Notes: generated from the sequence alone by a model not told the origin. DNA of 64,000 bases from G963676655 sp963676655 (GCA_963676655.2 CAXXKX010000005.1:496001-560000), one strand, 5' to 3'; numbered from the stretch's first letter, positions 8,011 through 17,276 are shown. Translations and numbers: made by a program.

Positions 8011-8852
8011 AGAAGGTAAAGTCTGGCGACAAGTTTAATGCTCCCGCGTCTACCTGGAACAGCTTTATCGATGCCGCACAGTATGTGCAGGATCGCCGCA
8101 CCGGAATCAAGGCAACGGTTCGGGACGTGAAAAAACGGATGGTCTTGGTCAAGGTCTACAACGCCGACGAGGAGGCTCTGAACGTTTTCACTCCGGTCTC
8201 CCTGACGGAGCCGATGGAGCCGATAAATGATGTTGCCGGGGCGTTGAAGTTCGCTAACGAAATGCCGGTACTCAACGCGAAAAACTACGAATCCGGCGAC
8301 GATGGAATCGTCGGGATCATGCAGGATACCGTGGATTCCGGTAAGATCGGTAGCGCGATTATTGCCGGGGTATCTCCGGCGCTGCTTGAAACGGAAATCC
8401 CGGCCACCGTCGTCTGGCGTCAGGATCCTTGGGCGATCGTCTGCCTGGACGGCGGTTCAGTCTATTCCGGTCCTTTCAAGATCGTCGAGGATGAGTTTGG
8501 CTTTTATGTGGAAAGCGGGATCGATCCGGATGACGTGCTGGCCGGATACGCACTCTTTAACGGGGAGATGATCGAGGTGGACGCAGGAATGGTGTTATCG
8601 GACGGGCCGGGCTATGTCTGCCTGGTGATTGAGGAGACTGATGCCGACCCGTTTGCGTACTTTGACATTCTGGAAACGCCGGAAGGAGAGGAAGGTCAGG
8701 CGGTTTATCCGCTTGGTTATATCGAACAGGGCGAGGAGACCGGAACCTATACGATTCATCAGTTTCACCATGCCATGCCGCAACTGTGGCTGGTAGGAGA
8801 CTGCGAGGACGATGAAGAGGAAACCGATGGAGAAGAGGAGCCGGTCGAATGA
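8007..8852 (+). CDS. Unrecognised phage protein, tail-tip module
   Basis: The start at 8007 is preferred because it forms an ATGA overlap with the previous stop; upstream in-frame codons lie inside that gene. The 281-residue product begins KSGDKFNAPASTWNSFIDAAQYV, followed by RKRMVLVKVYNADE-like and ENGVYTDD-free beta-rich segments, and ends in a strongly acidic tail (about 265-281). The opening reminds me of phage proteins annotated only as hypothetical. It overlaps the next gene by 4 nt and is probably structural. Confidence 0.5.
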   Translation: MKKVKSGDKFNAPASTWNSFIDAAQYVQDRRTGIKATVRDVKKRMVLVKVYNADEEALNVFTPVSLTEPMEPINDVAGALKFANEMPVLNAKNYESGDDGIVGIMQDTVDSGKIGSAIIAGVSPALLETEIPATVVWRQDPWAIVCLDGGSVYSGPFKIVEDEFGFYVESGIDPDDVLAGYALFNGEMIEVDAGMVLSDGPGYVCLVIEETDADPFAYFDILETPEGEEGQAVYPLGYIEQGEETGTYTIHQFHHAMPQLWLVGDCEDDEEETDGEEEPVE

Positions 8853-11122
8853 AAAAAATCTGGAGAAAAAACGGCAGGATCATCGTCGAATCCGACAAGC
8901 TGATGACCTGCGAATCCTGTCCGTGCGGTTCCGAATGCTGTCCCTGGGCGCATGACATGGATCTGGTTATTGAGTTCTGTCCGTGTTATCCGCTCTATCT
9001 GCTGGTGGTCGAATATATCGTCAACCGCGATCTGCTGGCGACCAATAACCTGTATGAAGCTCCTAATGATCCGGTCCCGGACGAGGTGGCTGAGATGCTG
9101 GAAGACGCTCTGGAACTGATCGAAAGGTTCAGGTACTGGATGAACTATTCGGTCGATGTGGCCTTTCAGGATGACTACGATCAGGAGCTGGTGGACGCTT
9201 ATGTCGAGGGCATCAATAAATTCTGGGAGGTCGAGCTTAAGGCGTTTTGCTGTTTGTATTTTGACACGATAGTTCCCTGCGGTGGCTGTGTGTTGGCGCT
9301 GCCGCCGCCGAACATAAACGGCGGGAGCGTGACCGATTCCACCGATAATACCGATGGAACAGATTCGACCGACGCCACCGACAGCGGGACAACCGATACA
9401 TCCGATTCGACCGATGGCGGCGGGACGGACAGTACGGATTCAACCGATGGGGGGACTGACTCCGATGGCGGGACTGACTCCGATGGCGGGGGGACAGATA
9501 GTACTGATTCAACGGACGGAGGCAGTACTGATTCGACTGACGGTACCGATTCTACGGATTCAACCGACTCAACCGATAGCACTGACTCGACCGATGGCGG
9601 TACAACCGATTCCACCGATACGGACGGAGGGACAACAGATTCGACCGATACCGATGGTTCGACGGACAGCGGAACCGATACTACAGACACAACTGATAGC
9701 GGCACCGACACCACGGATGCCGGAACCGATACCACAGATACCGATGGTGGCTCTACTGACACAGATGGAGGTGCGACTGATACTACGGATTCAACGGATA
9801 GTGGGACGGACGGCACAGATAGCAGCACTGACACAACGGATACAACCGATAGTGGCACTGATGCTACTGACACCGGCACAGATACCACAGATAGTAGTAC
9901 GGATACGACCGATGGTTCAACTGACACGACAGATGCGACCGACGCAACGGATACAACAGACACAACCGATAGTGGCACTGACGCCACTGATACCGGTACC
10001 GATACAACCGATAGTACCGATACGACCGACAGCGGTACCGACTCAACCGATGGTGGTTCGACCGACGGCAGTACCGACACGACTGATCTGACCGATTATA
10101 CGGAGCCGGGGGAATACGCGGTTTTCGTGATCTGCTATCAGGTTTGGGATGATATAAACAACCGGTACTATGACTGCCATTACCACAGTATCGGGGTACA
10201 CAAGGTTGATTCGGAAACCGGCTACATTCTGTTTGCTCCGGTCTGGGGACTCACCCCCGGCGGTGAATTTATCGATTTTGCTCTGACCAAGTGGTGGAAC
10301 ATTCAAATCGGTGAGACGTGGGATTCCTGGCTCGAAGCCGAGACTGCGTTCGGAAGTGCCAATACTCTTGAGGAATGGCACGATATCGCCTTGAATCTTT
10401 GCTGTGGTCTGGACGTCACGGTCGTCTGTGATGTCTTCGAAACCGGCATCGGGTCTTTTTTCCCTTACTCGGAAAAGTGGATCACTACCGGCGAGGAGTG
10501 TTATGAAATCGAGCCGGGCGTGGAGGAGTGTTGGCCGATAGAGGAATATGTCGGACCGATGATGGCCTGGACCGTGAATGATTCTAGTGAAACTGAATGC
10601 ATGCTTGATGAAGACGATATGAAGGGTTCCGCCGGAGAGTGTTTGAACTCGATAAATGAAACCTGGGCGTCAATCACCTCCGATCCGTCAAGTTGGGCAT
10701 ATAACATCGATCTTTCAAGCGCGTCTACCGGTGCGACCGGGACGTTCGGGTACAATTCCTATTACGGCAACTGGTATGAATCCCACTTTTGGCGCAATGC
10801 CAGGCAGGGCAAGTTCCGGGTTGACCGAACGGATGACACACCGGTTCAGGCAACCGGGGTAAAGATAATTCTTATCATAAAATTCAGGACCTATGACAAT
10901 ACATCCGGTACCTGGAGCAATTGGGCTACTTCCGGCGGTGAAATGATCCTAGATTTCGGAACCGAACTTGAGCTGCCGGTCTGCGATAACATGCCGTCTT
11001 TCTATGACTGCTCGGACGATCCTGACTGGTACACGGTATGTCCCAACGACGGCTGGGAAAAACACATGGCGGAGGTCTCCGTCGAGTATTCGATATCGGG
11101 CTATCACATCGATTTAATTTGA
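8849..11122 (+). CDS. Large tail-tip protein with Thr/Ser-Asp repeat domain
   Basis: The 757-residue protein has three parts. Residues 1-160 hold a Cys-rich start (CESCPCGSECCPW, CPCYP) and a helical acidic segment. Residues 162-416 are an extreme low-complexity region built from TD, STD, TTD and GTD units with occasional Gly. Residues 417-757 form an aromatic, Cys-containing C-terminal region (YWCHYHSIGVHKV-like; many Trp, Tyr and Asp) that looks like a folded beta domain. It follows the ATGA overlap with the preceding gene. I recognise no family. The repeat could be a flexible stalk, a calcium-binding polymer or a glycosylation carrier. Confidence 0.6.
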   Translation: MKKIWRKNGRIIVESDKLMTCESCPCGSECCPWAHDMDLVIEFCPCYPLYLLVVEYIVNRDLLATNNLYEAPNDPVPDEVAEMLEDALELIERFRYWMNYSVDVAFQDDYDQELVDAYVEGINKFWEVELKAFCCLYFDTIVPCGGCVLALPPPNINGGSVTDSTDNTDGTDSTDATDSGTTDTSDSTDGGGTDSTDSTDGGTDSDGGTDSDGGGTDSTDSTDGGSTDSTDGTDSTDSTDSTDSTDSTDGGTTDSTDTDGGTTDSTDTDGSTDSGTDTTDTTDSGTDTTDAGTDTTDTDGGSTDTDGGATDTTDSTDSGTDGTDSSTDTTDTTDSGTDATDTGTDTTDSSTDTTDGSTDTTDATDATDTTDTTDSGTDATDTGTDTTDSTDTTDSGTDSTDGGSTDGSTDTTDLTDYTEPGEYAVFVICYQVWDDINNRYYDCHYHSIGVHKVDSETGYILFAPVWGLTPGGEFIDFALTKWWNIQIGETWDSWLEAETAFGSANTLEEWHDIALNLCCGLDVTVVCDVFETGIGSFFPYSEKWITTGEECYEIEPGVEECWPIEEYVGPMMAWTVNDSSETECMLDEDDMKGSAGECLNSINETWASITSDPSSWAYNIDLSSASTGATGTFGYNSYYGNWYESHFWRNARQGKFRVDRTDDTPVQATGVKIILIIKFRTYDNTSGTWSNWATSGGEMILDFGTELELPVCDNMPSFYDCSDDPDWYTVCPNDGWEKHMAEVSVEYSISGYHIDLI
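9332..10096 (+). repeat. Coding repeat: (S/T)D-rich low-complexity tract
   Basis: About 255 consecutive codons are almost entirely Thr, Asp, Ser and Gly. All four Thr codons, both Asp codons and several Ser codons are mixed irregularly. Therefore the protein pattern is kept while the DNA is diversified, unlike a fresh slippage repeat. A TTDSGTDATDTGTDTTDS block occurs twice (near 9850-9900 and 9967-10020), evidence of unit duplication. The tract is also open on the opposite strand, a composition artefact. Confidence 0.9.
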
Positions 11123-11131
11123 GGAGTTTTT

Positions 11132-12226
11132 ATGAAGACAATGAAATGTTTGCAGTGCGTGACCAAACATCTGGCCGCCGCGCTCAGTTACGGCAAGGAG
11201 ATCATGGGCAACCACGGTCAGGGCGAGGATCTGGATCACCGGATAGACATGCAGGGGGAACTGGCGAATGCCGAACACCATCTGACGGTACTGGGCGAGC
11301 AGAAACTGCGCCGGACCATCTCCACGCTCCGGCATAAAATGGAGGCGTCGAATTTCGCCATTGACGAGCATGATCTCGAGCTGATCCGTAAAGCCTGGTT
11401 ATTGCTGCAGGGAAACAATACTGCCACTCCAAGCAGTACGAAATCCGGTTGCAAATCCTGCGGTAAAAAATCAACCACTACTGTAACCGACGGCACCAGC
11501 GTCAGTGACGGAGCGCCGCCGCTGCTTGATGGCAAGATCATAGCAATTACCTGCACCGGGGATAGGCCGGAGCAGTTCGCCATCTGTCTTATGTTAATGC
11601 AAAAACAGACCGTTAAGCCGGATAAATGGCTGATCGTCGATGACGGTGCCACGCCGCTGGATACAGCCCATCTACCCGACTATGCCGAATATATCCGGCG
11701 CGAACCCCAGGAAAATGAGCCGGATCACACTTTGGCACTCAACCTGAAACAGGCGGTCGCGCAGCTTTCGTTCAATGACAAAGTAATCTTCATTGAGGAC
11801 GACGACTACTATCCCGCCGACTGGATCGAACGCTGTGCCAGTGGGCTGCTGGAAGTCGATCTGGTTGGTTGTGACAGCCGGTACTATCAGCTCAGTGAAA
11901 ATCGCTACAAACGGATCGTCGAAAAGAAATCAGTCTTGGCGAATACCGCCTTGACCGGGTTCGCGATCACTTATCTTGCCAGTATCCTGAACAACCTGAA
12001 CTGGGACGTCGACATGCGGCTGTGGCGCGGTTACGGCGGTAGCAAGAATAACAAAATCCTCGAAGTTGACGGCAAACTGCATCCGGTCGGACTGAAAATG
12101 TGGAACACCGGCAGGCCGGGGCTGACCCGGAGCTGGACTAAACGGGATGATTTTTACGAGGACCCGGATCGCGCCAAACTCAAGGAATGGCTCGGGGACG
12201 ATTACACGCTTTACGAGAATTACTAA
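11132..12226 (+). CDS. Glycosyltransferase-2-like (GT-A) protein of phage tail module
   Basis: 364 residues. The N-terminal ~95 residues hold a CxxC (Cys6, Cys9) and a helical RIDMQGELANAEHH segment, and a second CKSC lies at 107-110. From about residue 134 begins a GT-A fold: ITCTGDRPEQF, then LIVDDG (about 167-172), a long helical part and VIFIEDDDYYPADW (219-232), whose EDDD is a likely DxD metal/nucleotide site. C-terminal RLWRGYGGSK and WNTGRPG segments follow. It lies between the TD-repeat protein and a fibre gene, so it may glycosylate virion proteins. RBS is GAGGAG 8-10 nt upstream. Confidence 0.72.
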   Translation: MKTMKCLQCVTKHLAAALSYGKEIMGNHGQGEDLDHRIDMQGELANAEHHLTVLGEQKLRRTISTLRHKMEASNFAIDEHDLELIRKAWLLLQGNNTATPSSTKSGCKSCGKKSTTTVTDGTSVSDGAPPLLDGKIIAITCTGDRPEQFAICLMLMQKQTVKPDKWLIVDDGATPLDTAHLPDYAEYIRREPQENEPDHTLALNLKQAVAQLSFNDKVIFIEDDDYYPADWIERCASGLLEVDLVGCDSRYYQLSENRYKRIVEKKSVLANTALTGFAITYLASILNNLNWDVDMRLWRGYGGSKNNKILEVDGKLHPVGLKMWNTGRPGLTRSWTKRDDFYEDPDRAKLKEWLGDDYTLYENY

Positions 12227-12235
12227 GAGGTATCC

Positions 12236-13435
12236 ATGCAGGAAATAATCATCAATCTGAAAGTTGGCAGCGTCCTAGCCGAACTGGTCGACGAATATAA
12301 TCAGTCGATTTCGACCTTGCCGTCGATCACCCGCGGGATGCGGGCTCTGCTTCGGCTGCGGCTTTTCGACGCCCAGGGCAACCCGCTGTCCGTCGCCAGT
12401 CTGGCCTTCATCAGCTGGGATTTCGTGTTGGCAAACGACTGGAATACCGAAACCGCGCCGCAGATCCGGGTTCAGATTGGCATATCCCTGGTCGTTGTTA
12501 GCGAAGGCGGCGTTAACTATACCGAAATCCATATTCCATTAACCGAAACCAATACCGAGGAACTGGTGTCCGCGCTTGGGAACAGTTCTTCCATAACCCT
12601 CGGCGCGGAACTTGCCGGATTTGAGGAAAATGAAACCGTACCCGGTTTTCTGATGCAGTTCGATATGACGGTACGTAACCGCCGCGGCACCGCCGGGGCC
12701 GGGACTCCGGTACCGGTTGGCGACGGGACATATTCCTCTGCCCAGGTCGACGCGTTGTTGATAACCAAGGCCGAAGTGGTGCATTATCATAACAATCTGT
12801 ATGCTCCGCTTGACCATGATCACAACGATTTGTATGCGACACTCGTTCATGACCACGACGGCGTCTATATGAAAGAGGATATTCCGAACGCCTATAACCG
12901 GGCGGCCTCAGTCCTAGCTTCGATGATGCTTTTTGTCCGCAACGGAGCGGTCAACGCCTATTTGACACTGAACGATATTCGTGAATGGCTCAAGCTGACC
13001 TTTTCCGAAGTCACCCACAATCACGATGACGCTTATGCTGCTTTGGATCATGATCATGATTATTCCAATTTTTATGCTCCGTTAGAGCATCAGCACGGAA
13101 TCAAGTGTGTGGCCGGAGCCAGTATGACCGTAGGATCACTGGTTTACATCACCGATGACGCCGGAACCATGACTTGTTATCCGGCCGGGAATCCCTCTAA
13201 CTTTGCTGATGGCTATGTCGTGTCCATTGACGCAGGGGAGGCGCTGGTACTAGGTGAGGGGGTATACGAAGCAGACAATGTGCTGGCCGCCGGGACAACC
13301 ATTTATCTTGGTCTTGACGGAGCGTTCTCCGATACCGCGCCATCATCCTCCGGAAATCTGGTCCAGAAAGTCGGGCGAACGATCAACGCAAATTCCGTGT
13401 ACTTCAACATTCAAATCGGAAGGATAATCGTCTGA
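12236..13435 (+). CDS. Tail fibre protein with HxH motifs
   Basis: 399 residues. Residues 1-165 look like an attachment region. From 183 to 287 there are six HxH motifs (183-185, 194-196, 205-207, 261-263, 272-274, 285-287), each with the H-x-H-x-x-x-x-Y-like spacing. HxH triplets in trimeric fibres such as the T4 long-fibre tip coordinate iron along the axis (known for T4 gp37). The C-terminal ~110 residues (SMTVGSLVYITDDAG, VLAAGTTIYLGLDG) resemble a DUF2190-like beta domain. A likely host-binding fibre. Its last base is shared with the next start. Confidence 0.72.
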   Translation: MQEIIINLKVGSVLAELVDEYNQSISTLPSITRGMRALLRLRLFDAQGNPLSVASLAFISWDFVLANDWNTETAPQIRVQIGISLVVVSEGGVNYTEIHIPLTETNTEELVSALGNSSSITLGAELAGFEENETVPGFLMQFDMTVRNRRGTAGAGTPVPVGDGTYSSAQVDALLITKAEVVHYHNNLYAPLDHDHNDLYATLVHDHDGVYMKEDIPNAYNRAASVLASMMLFVRNGAVNAYLTLNDIREWLKLTFSEVTHNHDDAYAALDHDHDYSNFYAPLEHQHGIKCVAGASMTVGSLVYITDDAGTMTCYPAGNPSNFADGYVVSIDAGEALVLGEGVYEADNVLAAGTTIYLGLDGAFSDTAPSSSGNLVQKVGRTINANSVYFNIQIGRIIV

Positions 13436-15438
13436 TGGGTGCGCCTGCGTTTAAAATCACTACCGCTGTCGCTACTTCGGTACGGCGGTATTTTCAATGG
13501 GAATCGACCGAGGGATTGACCTGGACCGTGACCGGTTCGGAAGCCGCGCTCAACGGCGTCTATGAGTACATCGGCCAGTCACAGTATTATGATATGATCC
13601 TGAAATATCATCGTGACACTACCGACAGTACTAAGATCTTTATCACGACCGACTCCTATGGCGAGTACCGGGCGATCTTCGGCACTACCGCATCCGAACC
13701 GGTTATGGGAACCGACCAGTGGCCGAACTATATTCACACCGACATGGTTTTCGGCGATGCGGCGCTGACCGAATACTGGTATGATAATCAGAACAGCAAC
13801 TCCTATACGCTGCCGCCGACTTTCGTCTCGGCCAGTAACGGTACCGGACTCTTCAGCTGGCAGCTTGACGCCGCTGGCTGGTCTGTGGACGCCTCGGATA
13901 ATTTCGTGGAGCTAACCGGTCTGGTCGATACGGAAAGTCACACTTTGTATGTCCGGGAAAAGCTCCAGGATGAATCCTATACAGCTAGCGCGGAACAGGC
14001 TTTCACCGTGGCCTTTGACAATGGCTCCATGCTGATAGTTCCGGAAAACGCGGTCGTTACGACTGACCTGACTTCATGCACGGTAAGATTTGCGTTTCCA
14101 AGCTACGAATCGAAGCTGCTGTCCGGCCTGACCACCGACATTTTCGGCCTGATGGGACTTTGGACTTATTGCGGAGTTAAGAACGGTCAAGGGGCATTCA
14201 TCAAGGACAACCGGTATCTCTGGTATGATCCGACTTCAAACCGCTGGGTGGTGACAAGTCAAAATTACTATGATGGCACCTATACTTTCGATGACTACTC
14301 TTTCAGCTTCATGTATGCCAACACCACCGGAACGGCGTTCCCGGCTGCCAACTGGTCCTCAGGCATGGAGGCCGATATGGGCCAGATCGCCGGGACAATC
14401 ACTTGGAGTTCCGGAGTGTATGCGATCATGCCGATCGGCACGAATGCCGCGCGATACCGGGTAGATGCTGGAGACTGGGTTGATCTCGCCCAGGACGCGG
14501 TCAGCTTCGAGTTGACCATGGCGCTGGGTAATTCCTACAGCGTCGAGATCCAGGAGTTGCTCGAAAACGGTCTGTACACCGACAGCGCGACGGTCAATAT
14601 CACCTGCGAACTGATCAGCGCGCCGGTGATTTCTACTTCGGACGGCACCACCGTTTCCGATGATGGCCGCGATGTGATTTTGCAGTGGTTTTCGACGAAT
14701 GTTCCGGACGATTACTGGGACGGCACGGAACTTGCCAAGCCGCACATCTTCGATCTGGAGAACGCGACCGAATATGATAGTACCGGAGTATTGTCGCCGT
14801 CGATTGAGGTTACCGATCAGTCCGCTTCGATGTCGTGTTGTCTGGTCAAGCTGCTGGCGAATACTACCTATTACATGATGGTGCCGGAAAAAGACGGCAA
14901 TATGTACAACTCGGTTTACAAGCCGGATTTGTCAACCTATATCGAGCAGCACGATAACGAACACGCCTATGAAACCATCACCACCGGCGATGACGGCGGG
15001 TTGTGGATTTACGCCGTACACGATCAGGAATGGGGCGAATGGTGGAAATTGGCCGTCAAACCGACGCCCGAGGCGATAACCGACGAGGACCTTCAAGAGT
15101 TTTATGCCGAACATGGCGACGGCACCGGAACCTTCCGAATCCGGACGAACAGTGAAGTCTGGAGCGATGAGACCACCGAACACCGGGCATTGCAAATATT
15201 CCAGCTTCCGACCGGGGACAACTTGATCGAAGTTCAGGAAAAATCGGCTAACGGCGTCTGGAGCGAAACCGGCAGTTTCACGTTGACCGTTACCAGCGGA
15301 TCGGAGCCCGGAGGCAGAGATTCCGGCATTACCGTGCCGGATGGCAAATATCTGGTGGTATTCAACCCGGTAACCGGGAATGAATTTTTATGGGACGGCA
15401 TCGCCGACCTGAATGATCTTGAACCTTTAACGGAGTGA
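13435..15438 (+). CDS. Large beta-rich tail / receptor-binding candidate
   Basis: 667 residues, beginning at the shared ATG with the fibre stop. Sequence is beta-rich, aromatic and Thr/Ser-rich with several repeats of Ig-like segments (PPTFVSASNGTGLFSWQLDAAG, TWSSGVYAIMPIGTNAARYRVDAG, ELISAPVISTSDGTTVSDD). The C-terminus ends with a DGKYLVVFNP segment. I recognise no catalytic motif. The position at the end of the structural operon fits a host-recognition or tail-accessory protein. Confidence 0.5.
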   Translation: MGAPAFKITTAVATSVRRYFQWESTEGLTWTVTGSEAALNGVYEYIGQSQYYDMILKYHRDTTDSTKIFITTDSYGEYRAIFGTTASEPVMGTDQWPNYIHTDMVFGDAALTEYWYDNQNSNSYTLPPTFVSASNGTGLFSWQLDAAGWSVDASDNFVELTGLVDTESHTLYVREKLQDESYTASAEQAFTVAFDNGSMLIVPENAVVTTDLTSCTVRFAFPSYESKLLSGLTTDIFGLMGLWTYCGVKNGQGAFIKDNRYLWYDPTSNRWVVTSQNYYDGTYTFDDYSFSFMYANTTGTAFPAANWSSGMEADMGQIAGTITWSSGVYAIMPIGTNAARYRVDAGDWVDLAQDAVSFELTMALGNSYSVEIQELLENGLYTDSATVNITCELISAPVISTSDGTTVSDDGRDVILQWFSTNVPDDYWDGTELAKPHIFDLENATEYDSTGVLSPSIEVTDQSASMSCCLVKLLANTTYYMMVPEKDGNMYNSVYKPDLSTYIEQHDNEHAYETITTGDDGGLWIYAVHDQEWGEWWKLAVKPTPEAITDEDLQEFYAEHGDGTGTFRIRTNSEVWSDETTEHRALQIFQLPTGDNLIEVQEKSANGVWSETGSFTLTVTSGSEPGGRDSGITVPDGKYLVVFNPVTGNEFLWDGIADLNDLEPLTE

Positions 15439-15443
15439 TGATT

Positions 15444-16175
15444 ATGCGGAATATCTATTTTATCTGTTTGCTGGGATTGTGTCTTGGCGGCTGTGCTGTT
15501 TCATGGCGGCCGGTCTCCAACCGGCTCGGAGCCGATCTGGAACTGGACAAGGATGCCGAAAAGGTCGAGAACTCGGCGGTCAGGATCGACGGCCTGACCG
15601 AGGATCGCGACATCCAGGCCGAAACGGTTATCCTGAAAACGGTGGCTGGTGGCTTGTATAACAAGTCCGAAATCAATCGGAAGACCATGGAATATATCGA
15701 AAAAATCGAAAAGCAGCTCAAGGCCTATGAGGCCAATGAAAAACGCCGGGTGACCACGATTTTCATTATCCTGCTGTCGGTCGGAGTGCTATCGATTGTC
15801 GGGGGTGTGGCAATCATCGTCTTCGGCTCCCAGGCTGGGATGAGTAGTCTGGGCATTCAGCTGATCGCCATGGGATTTGCTTTGGCCGGGGTGGCCTACG
15901 TGATGATCTACTATGCCTGGATCGCGCTGACCATCGGGCTGGCGGTTCTCGGCGGCGGCGTAATCTGGCTCATATACAAATACATCAAGGCCGGAAAAAA
16001 CCTGTGCGACACCTCCGACGCGACGCAGAAATCGCTGCTGGAGATCATCCGCAGCTTCGATATCGTCAAAGAATTAGGCTGGGACCGGAAGTCCAAAGCA
16101 GTGGTGAATTCCGTCCAGTCTCCCGAAACCCAGAAGCTGGTTGCCGAGATCAAAGAGAACGACAAAGGGAAGTGA
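15444..16175 (+). CDS. Prophage lipoprotein with membrane helices
   Basis: The ATG at 15444 has GGAG 8 nt upstream; a GTG at 15435 is possible but poorly placed. Residues 1-17 form a lipoprotein signal with lipobox LGGC (Cys17). Residues about 35-95 are helical and charged. Two or three transmembrane segments follow (about 100-175). The C-terminal cytosolic tail is charged. Lipid anchor plus inner-membrane spans is an odd combination; it could be a superinfection-exclusion or lysis accessory protein. No family recognised. Confidence 0.55.
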   Translation: MRNIYFICLLGLCLGGCAVSWRPVSNRLGADLELDKDAEKVENSAVRIDGLTEDRDIQAETVILKTVAGGLYNKSEINRKTMEYIEKIEKQLKAYEANEKRRVTTIFIILLSVGVLSIVGGVAIIVFGSQAGMSSLGIQLIAMGFALAGVAYVMIYYAWIALTIGLAVLGGGVIWLIYKYIKAGKNLCDTSDATQKSLLEIIRSFDIVKELGWDRKSKAVVNSVQSPETQKLVAEIKENDKGK

Positions 16176-16204
16176 TTTAATGCTGAAAAATAAAGCATAA
16201 ATGA

Positions 16205-16256
16205 TTGAATATAAATATGTTATGCGCTTGCTATTAATGCACTAAGAGTTTATACT
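16205..16256 (+). promoter_or_regulatory. Sigma70-type promoter P1, twin of the one at 17628
   Basis: TTGCTA (16228-16233), a 17-nt spacer and TATACT (16251-16256) form a good promoter. The segment from TTGAATATAAA onward is nearly identical to 17628-17679, including TGTTATGCGCTTGCT and TTAATGC. It starts the small-gene module at 16305. The shared upstream block may be a common operator. Confidence 0.75.
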
Positions 16257-16304
16257 GTAACTAGCTTAGAGAGAAGCACTAACAACCCTAAAGGGAGCTG
16301 AAAA

Positions 16305-16655
16305 ATGAACACGCGTGAAGCCAACAACAAGAGCCGCCCCAGCCAGACCTCAGATTACGCCGGGATGTTTCCGAGAGACCCCGATACCGTTTGCCTGATG
16401 GCGCGCAAGCCTAACGATTTCAGAAATCTTAAGGAGCAGGTCGACAGAGCGATCACCCCAAAAGAAGCCAAAGACCTGACAGGCAAAACCAAAGTCATGA
16501 CCGGCGAATTCGCGGATTGGGACGAATTCAATGCGGCTGATTTTTCCGTCGGACAGTGGTGGAAAATCACGCTGAAAAAGGAACGTGTGAAATTGCTGGT
16601 CAATACCGAGGGTTACAGCTACGCAAGATACGCGGGAATTTTACAAAGCGCATAA
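16305..16655 (+). CDS. Hypothetical prophage protein, first gene of module 1
   Basis: The 116-residue product is preceded by AAAGGGAGC at proper spacing and follows promoter P1. It is charged, with a central KEAKDLTGKTKVMTGEFADWDEF and a terminal KERVKLLVNTEGYSYARYAG. I recognise no domain. As the first gene of a promoter-controlled early-type module it may be a regulator or a host take-over protein, but nothing in the sequence shows this. Confidence 0.5.
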   Translation: MNTREANNKSRPSQTSDYAGMFPRDPDTVCLMARKPNDFRNLKEQVDRAITPKEAKDLTGKTKVMTGEFADWDEFNAADFSVGQWWKITLKKERVKLLVNTEGYSYARYAGILQSA

Positions 16656-16712
16656 TTATCAACAGAATGGCCATGCCCCAGTTATCCGGGGCTCCACGGC
16701 AGGAGACACAAA

Positions 16713-16931
16713 ATGGAAAAGACACCGAAAAACGAACACGCTAGACTGAAAAAGGAAAACGAGAAACTTCTGAAACTGATAGGTGACGAACTGGAAAACC
16801 AGACGCCGGAAAATCCGCATTGGGGAGATGTTGGAGACCTTGAACACACCAAGAGATTGTTGATCGAAATTCTCTGCTTCCAGAGAGACGCTTTTGATGA
16901 ATTGGAAATTGAAAAGGAACTGCTGGATTAA
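16713..16931 (+). CDS. Small helical prophage protein, paralogue of 18027-18311
   Basis: 72 residues; AGGAG lies 7 nt before the ATG. The N-terminal LKKENEKLLKLIGDELE and following GDVGDLEHTKRLLIEIL align with the 94-residue protein at 18027 (LEKETAILMKLIEGEL, GGHVGTFMYIRSDLKRVL). The two are probably duplicates. It is mostly a coiled coil. A CG-rich hairpin (GCCCC/GGGGC at 16675-16692) lies before it. No function known. Confidence 0.55.
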   Translation: MEKTPKNEHARLKKENEKLLKLIGDELENQTPENPHWGDVGDLEHTKRLLIEILCFQRDAFDELEIEKELLD

Positions 16932-16955
16932 CCGGTGAGAACAAGGAGCGAAAAA

Positions 16956-17276
16956 ATGTGTAATATCAACGAACAGAAAAGAGCCTTTGAAATCTTGCAC
17001 GGTCAGGTCTGTAACGGCGGTTTCCAGCAGTGGCTGATGAACGGTTACGGAGAGCTGGCCGAAGCGACAATCGCGGCTCTGAAAGCTATCGGCACCGCCA
17101 ATGCGCTGAACGTAGCTGAAATGGTGGAAAAAGTGGTCTCAGAAATCGAAATAAACGGCGGCAATGAAGATTATATTTTCGAACCGGAGTTTGCCGAATT
17201 CGCTGATCAACTGGATATGCAATATTATAAAATCAGCGATGCCTTGAAGGAAGAGTTCAAAGCAAATTTAAGATAA
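16956..17276 (+). CDS. DUF4375 (DMP19-like) protein
   Basis: The ATG at 16956 is preceded by AAGGAG. The 106-residue product has VCNGGFQQWLMNGYGE (about residues 16-31), the signature of the DUF4375 family. That family includes Neisseria DMP19, a DNA-mimic protein that sequesters DNA-binding regulators. The rest is helical and acidic (EMVEKVVSEIEINGG, FEPEFAEFADQLD), consistent with DNA mimicry. The DMP19 role is a family analogy, not proven here. It lies in module 1 with three other small genes. Confidence 0.72.
   Translation: MCNINEQKRAFEILHGQVCNGGFQQWLMNGYGELAEATIAALKAIGTANALNVAEMVEKVVSEIEINGGNEDYIFEPEFAEFADQLDMQYYKISDALKEEFKANLR

Noticed and set aside
9199..10080. Long open frame on the minus strand across the TD repeat (Val/Ser-rich)
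   Set aside because: It mirrors the repeat composition; no ribosome binding site, and the plus strand carries the coupled gene.
9354..10091. Second plus-strand frame through the TD repeat
   Set aside because: Shadow of the repeat with Arg/Pro-rich nonsense sequence and no start context.
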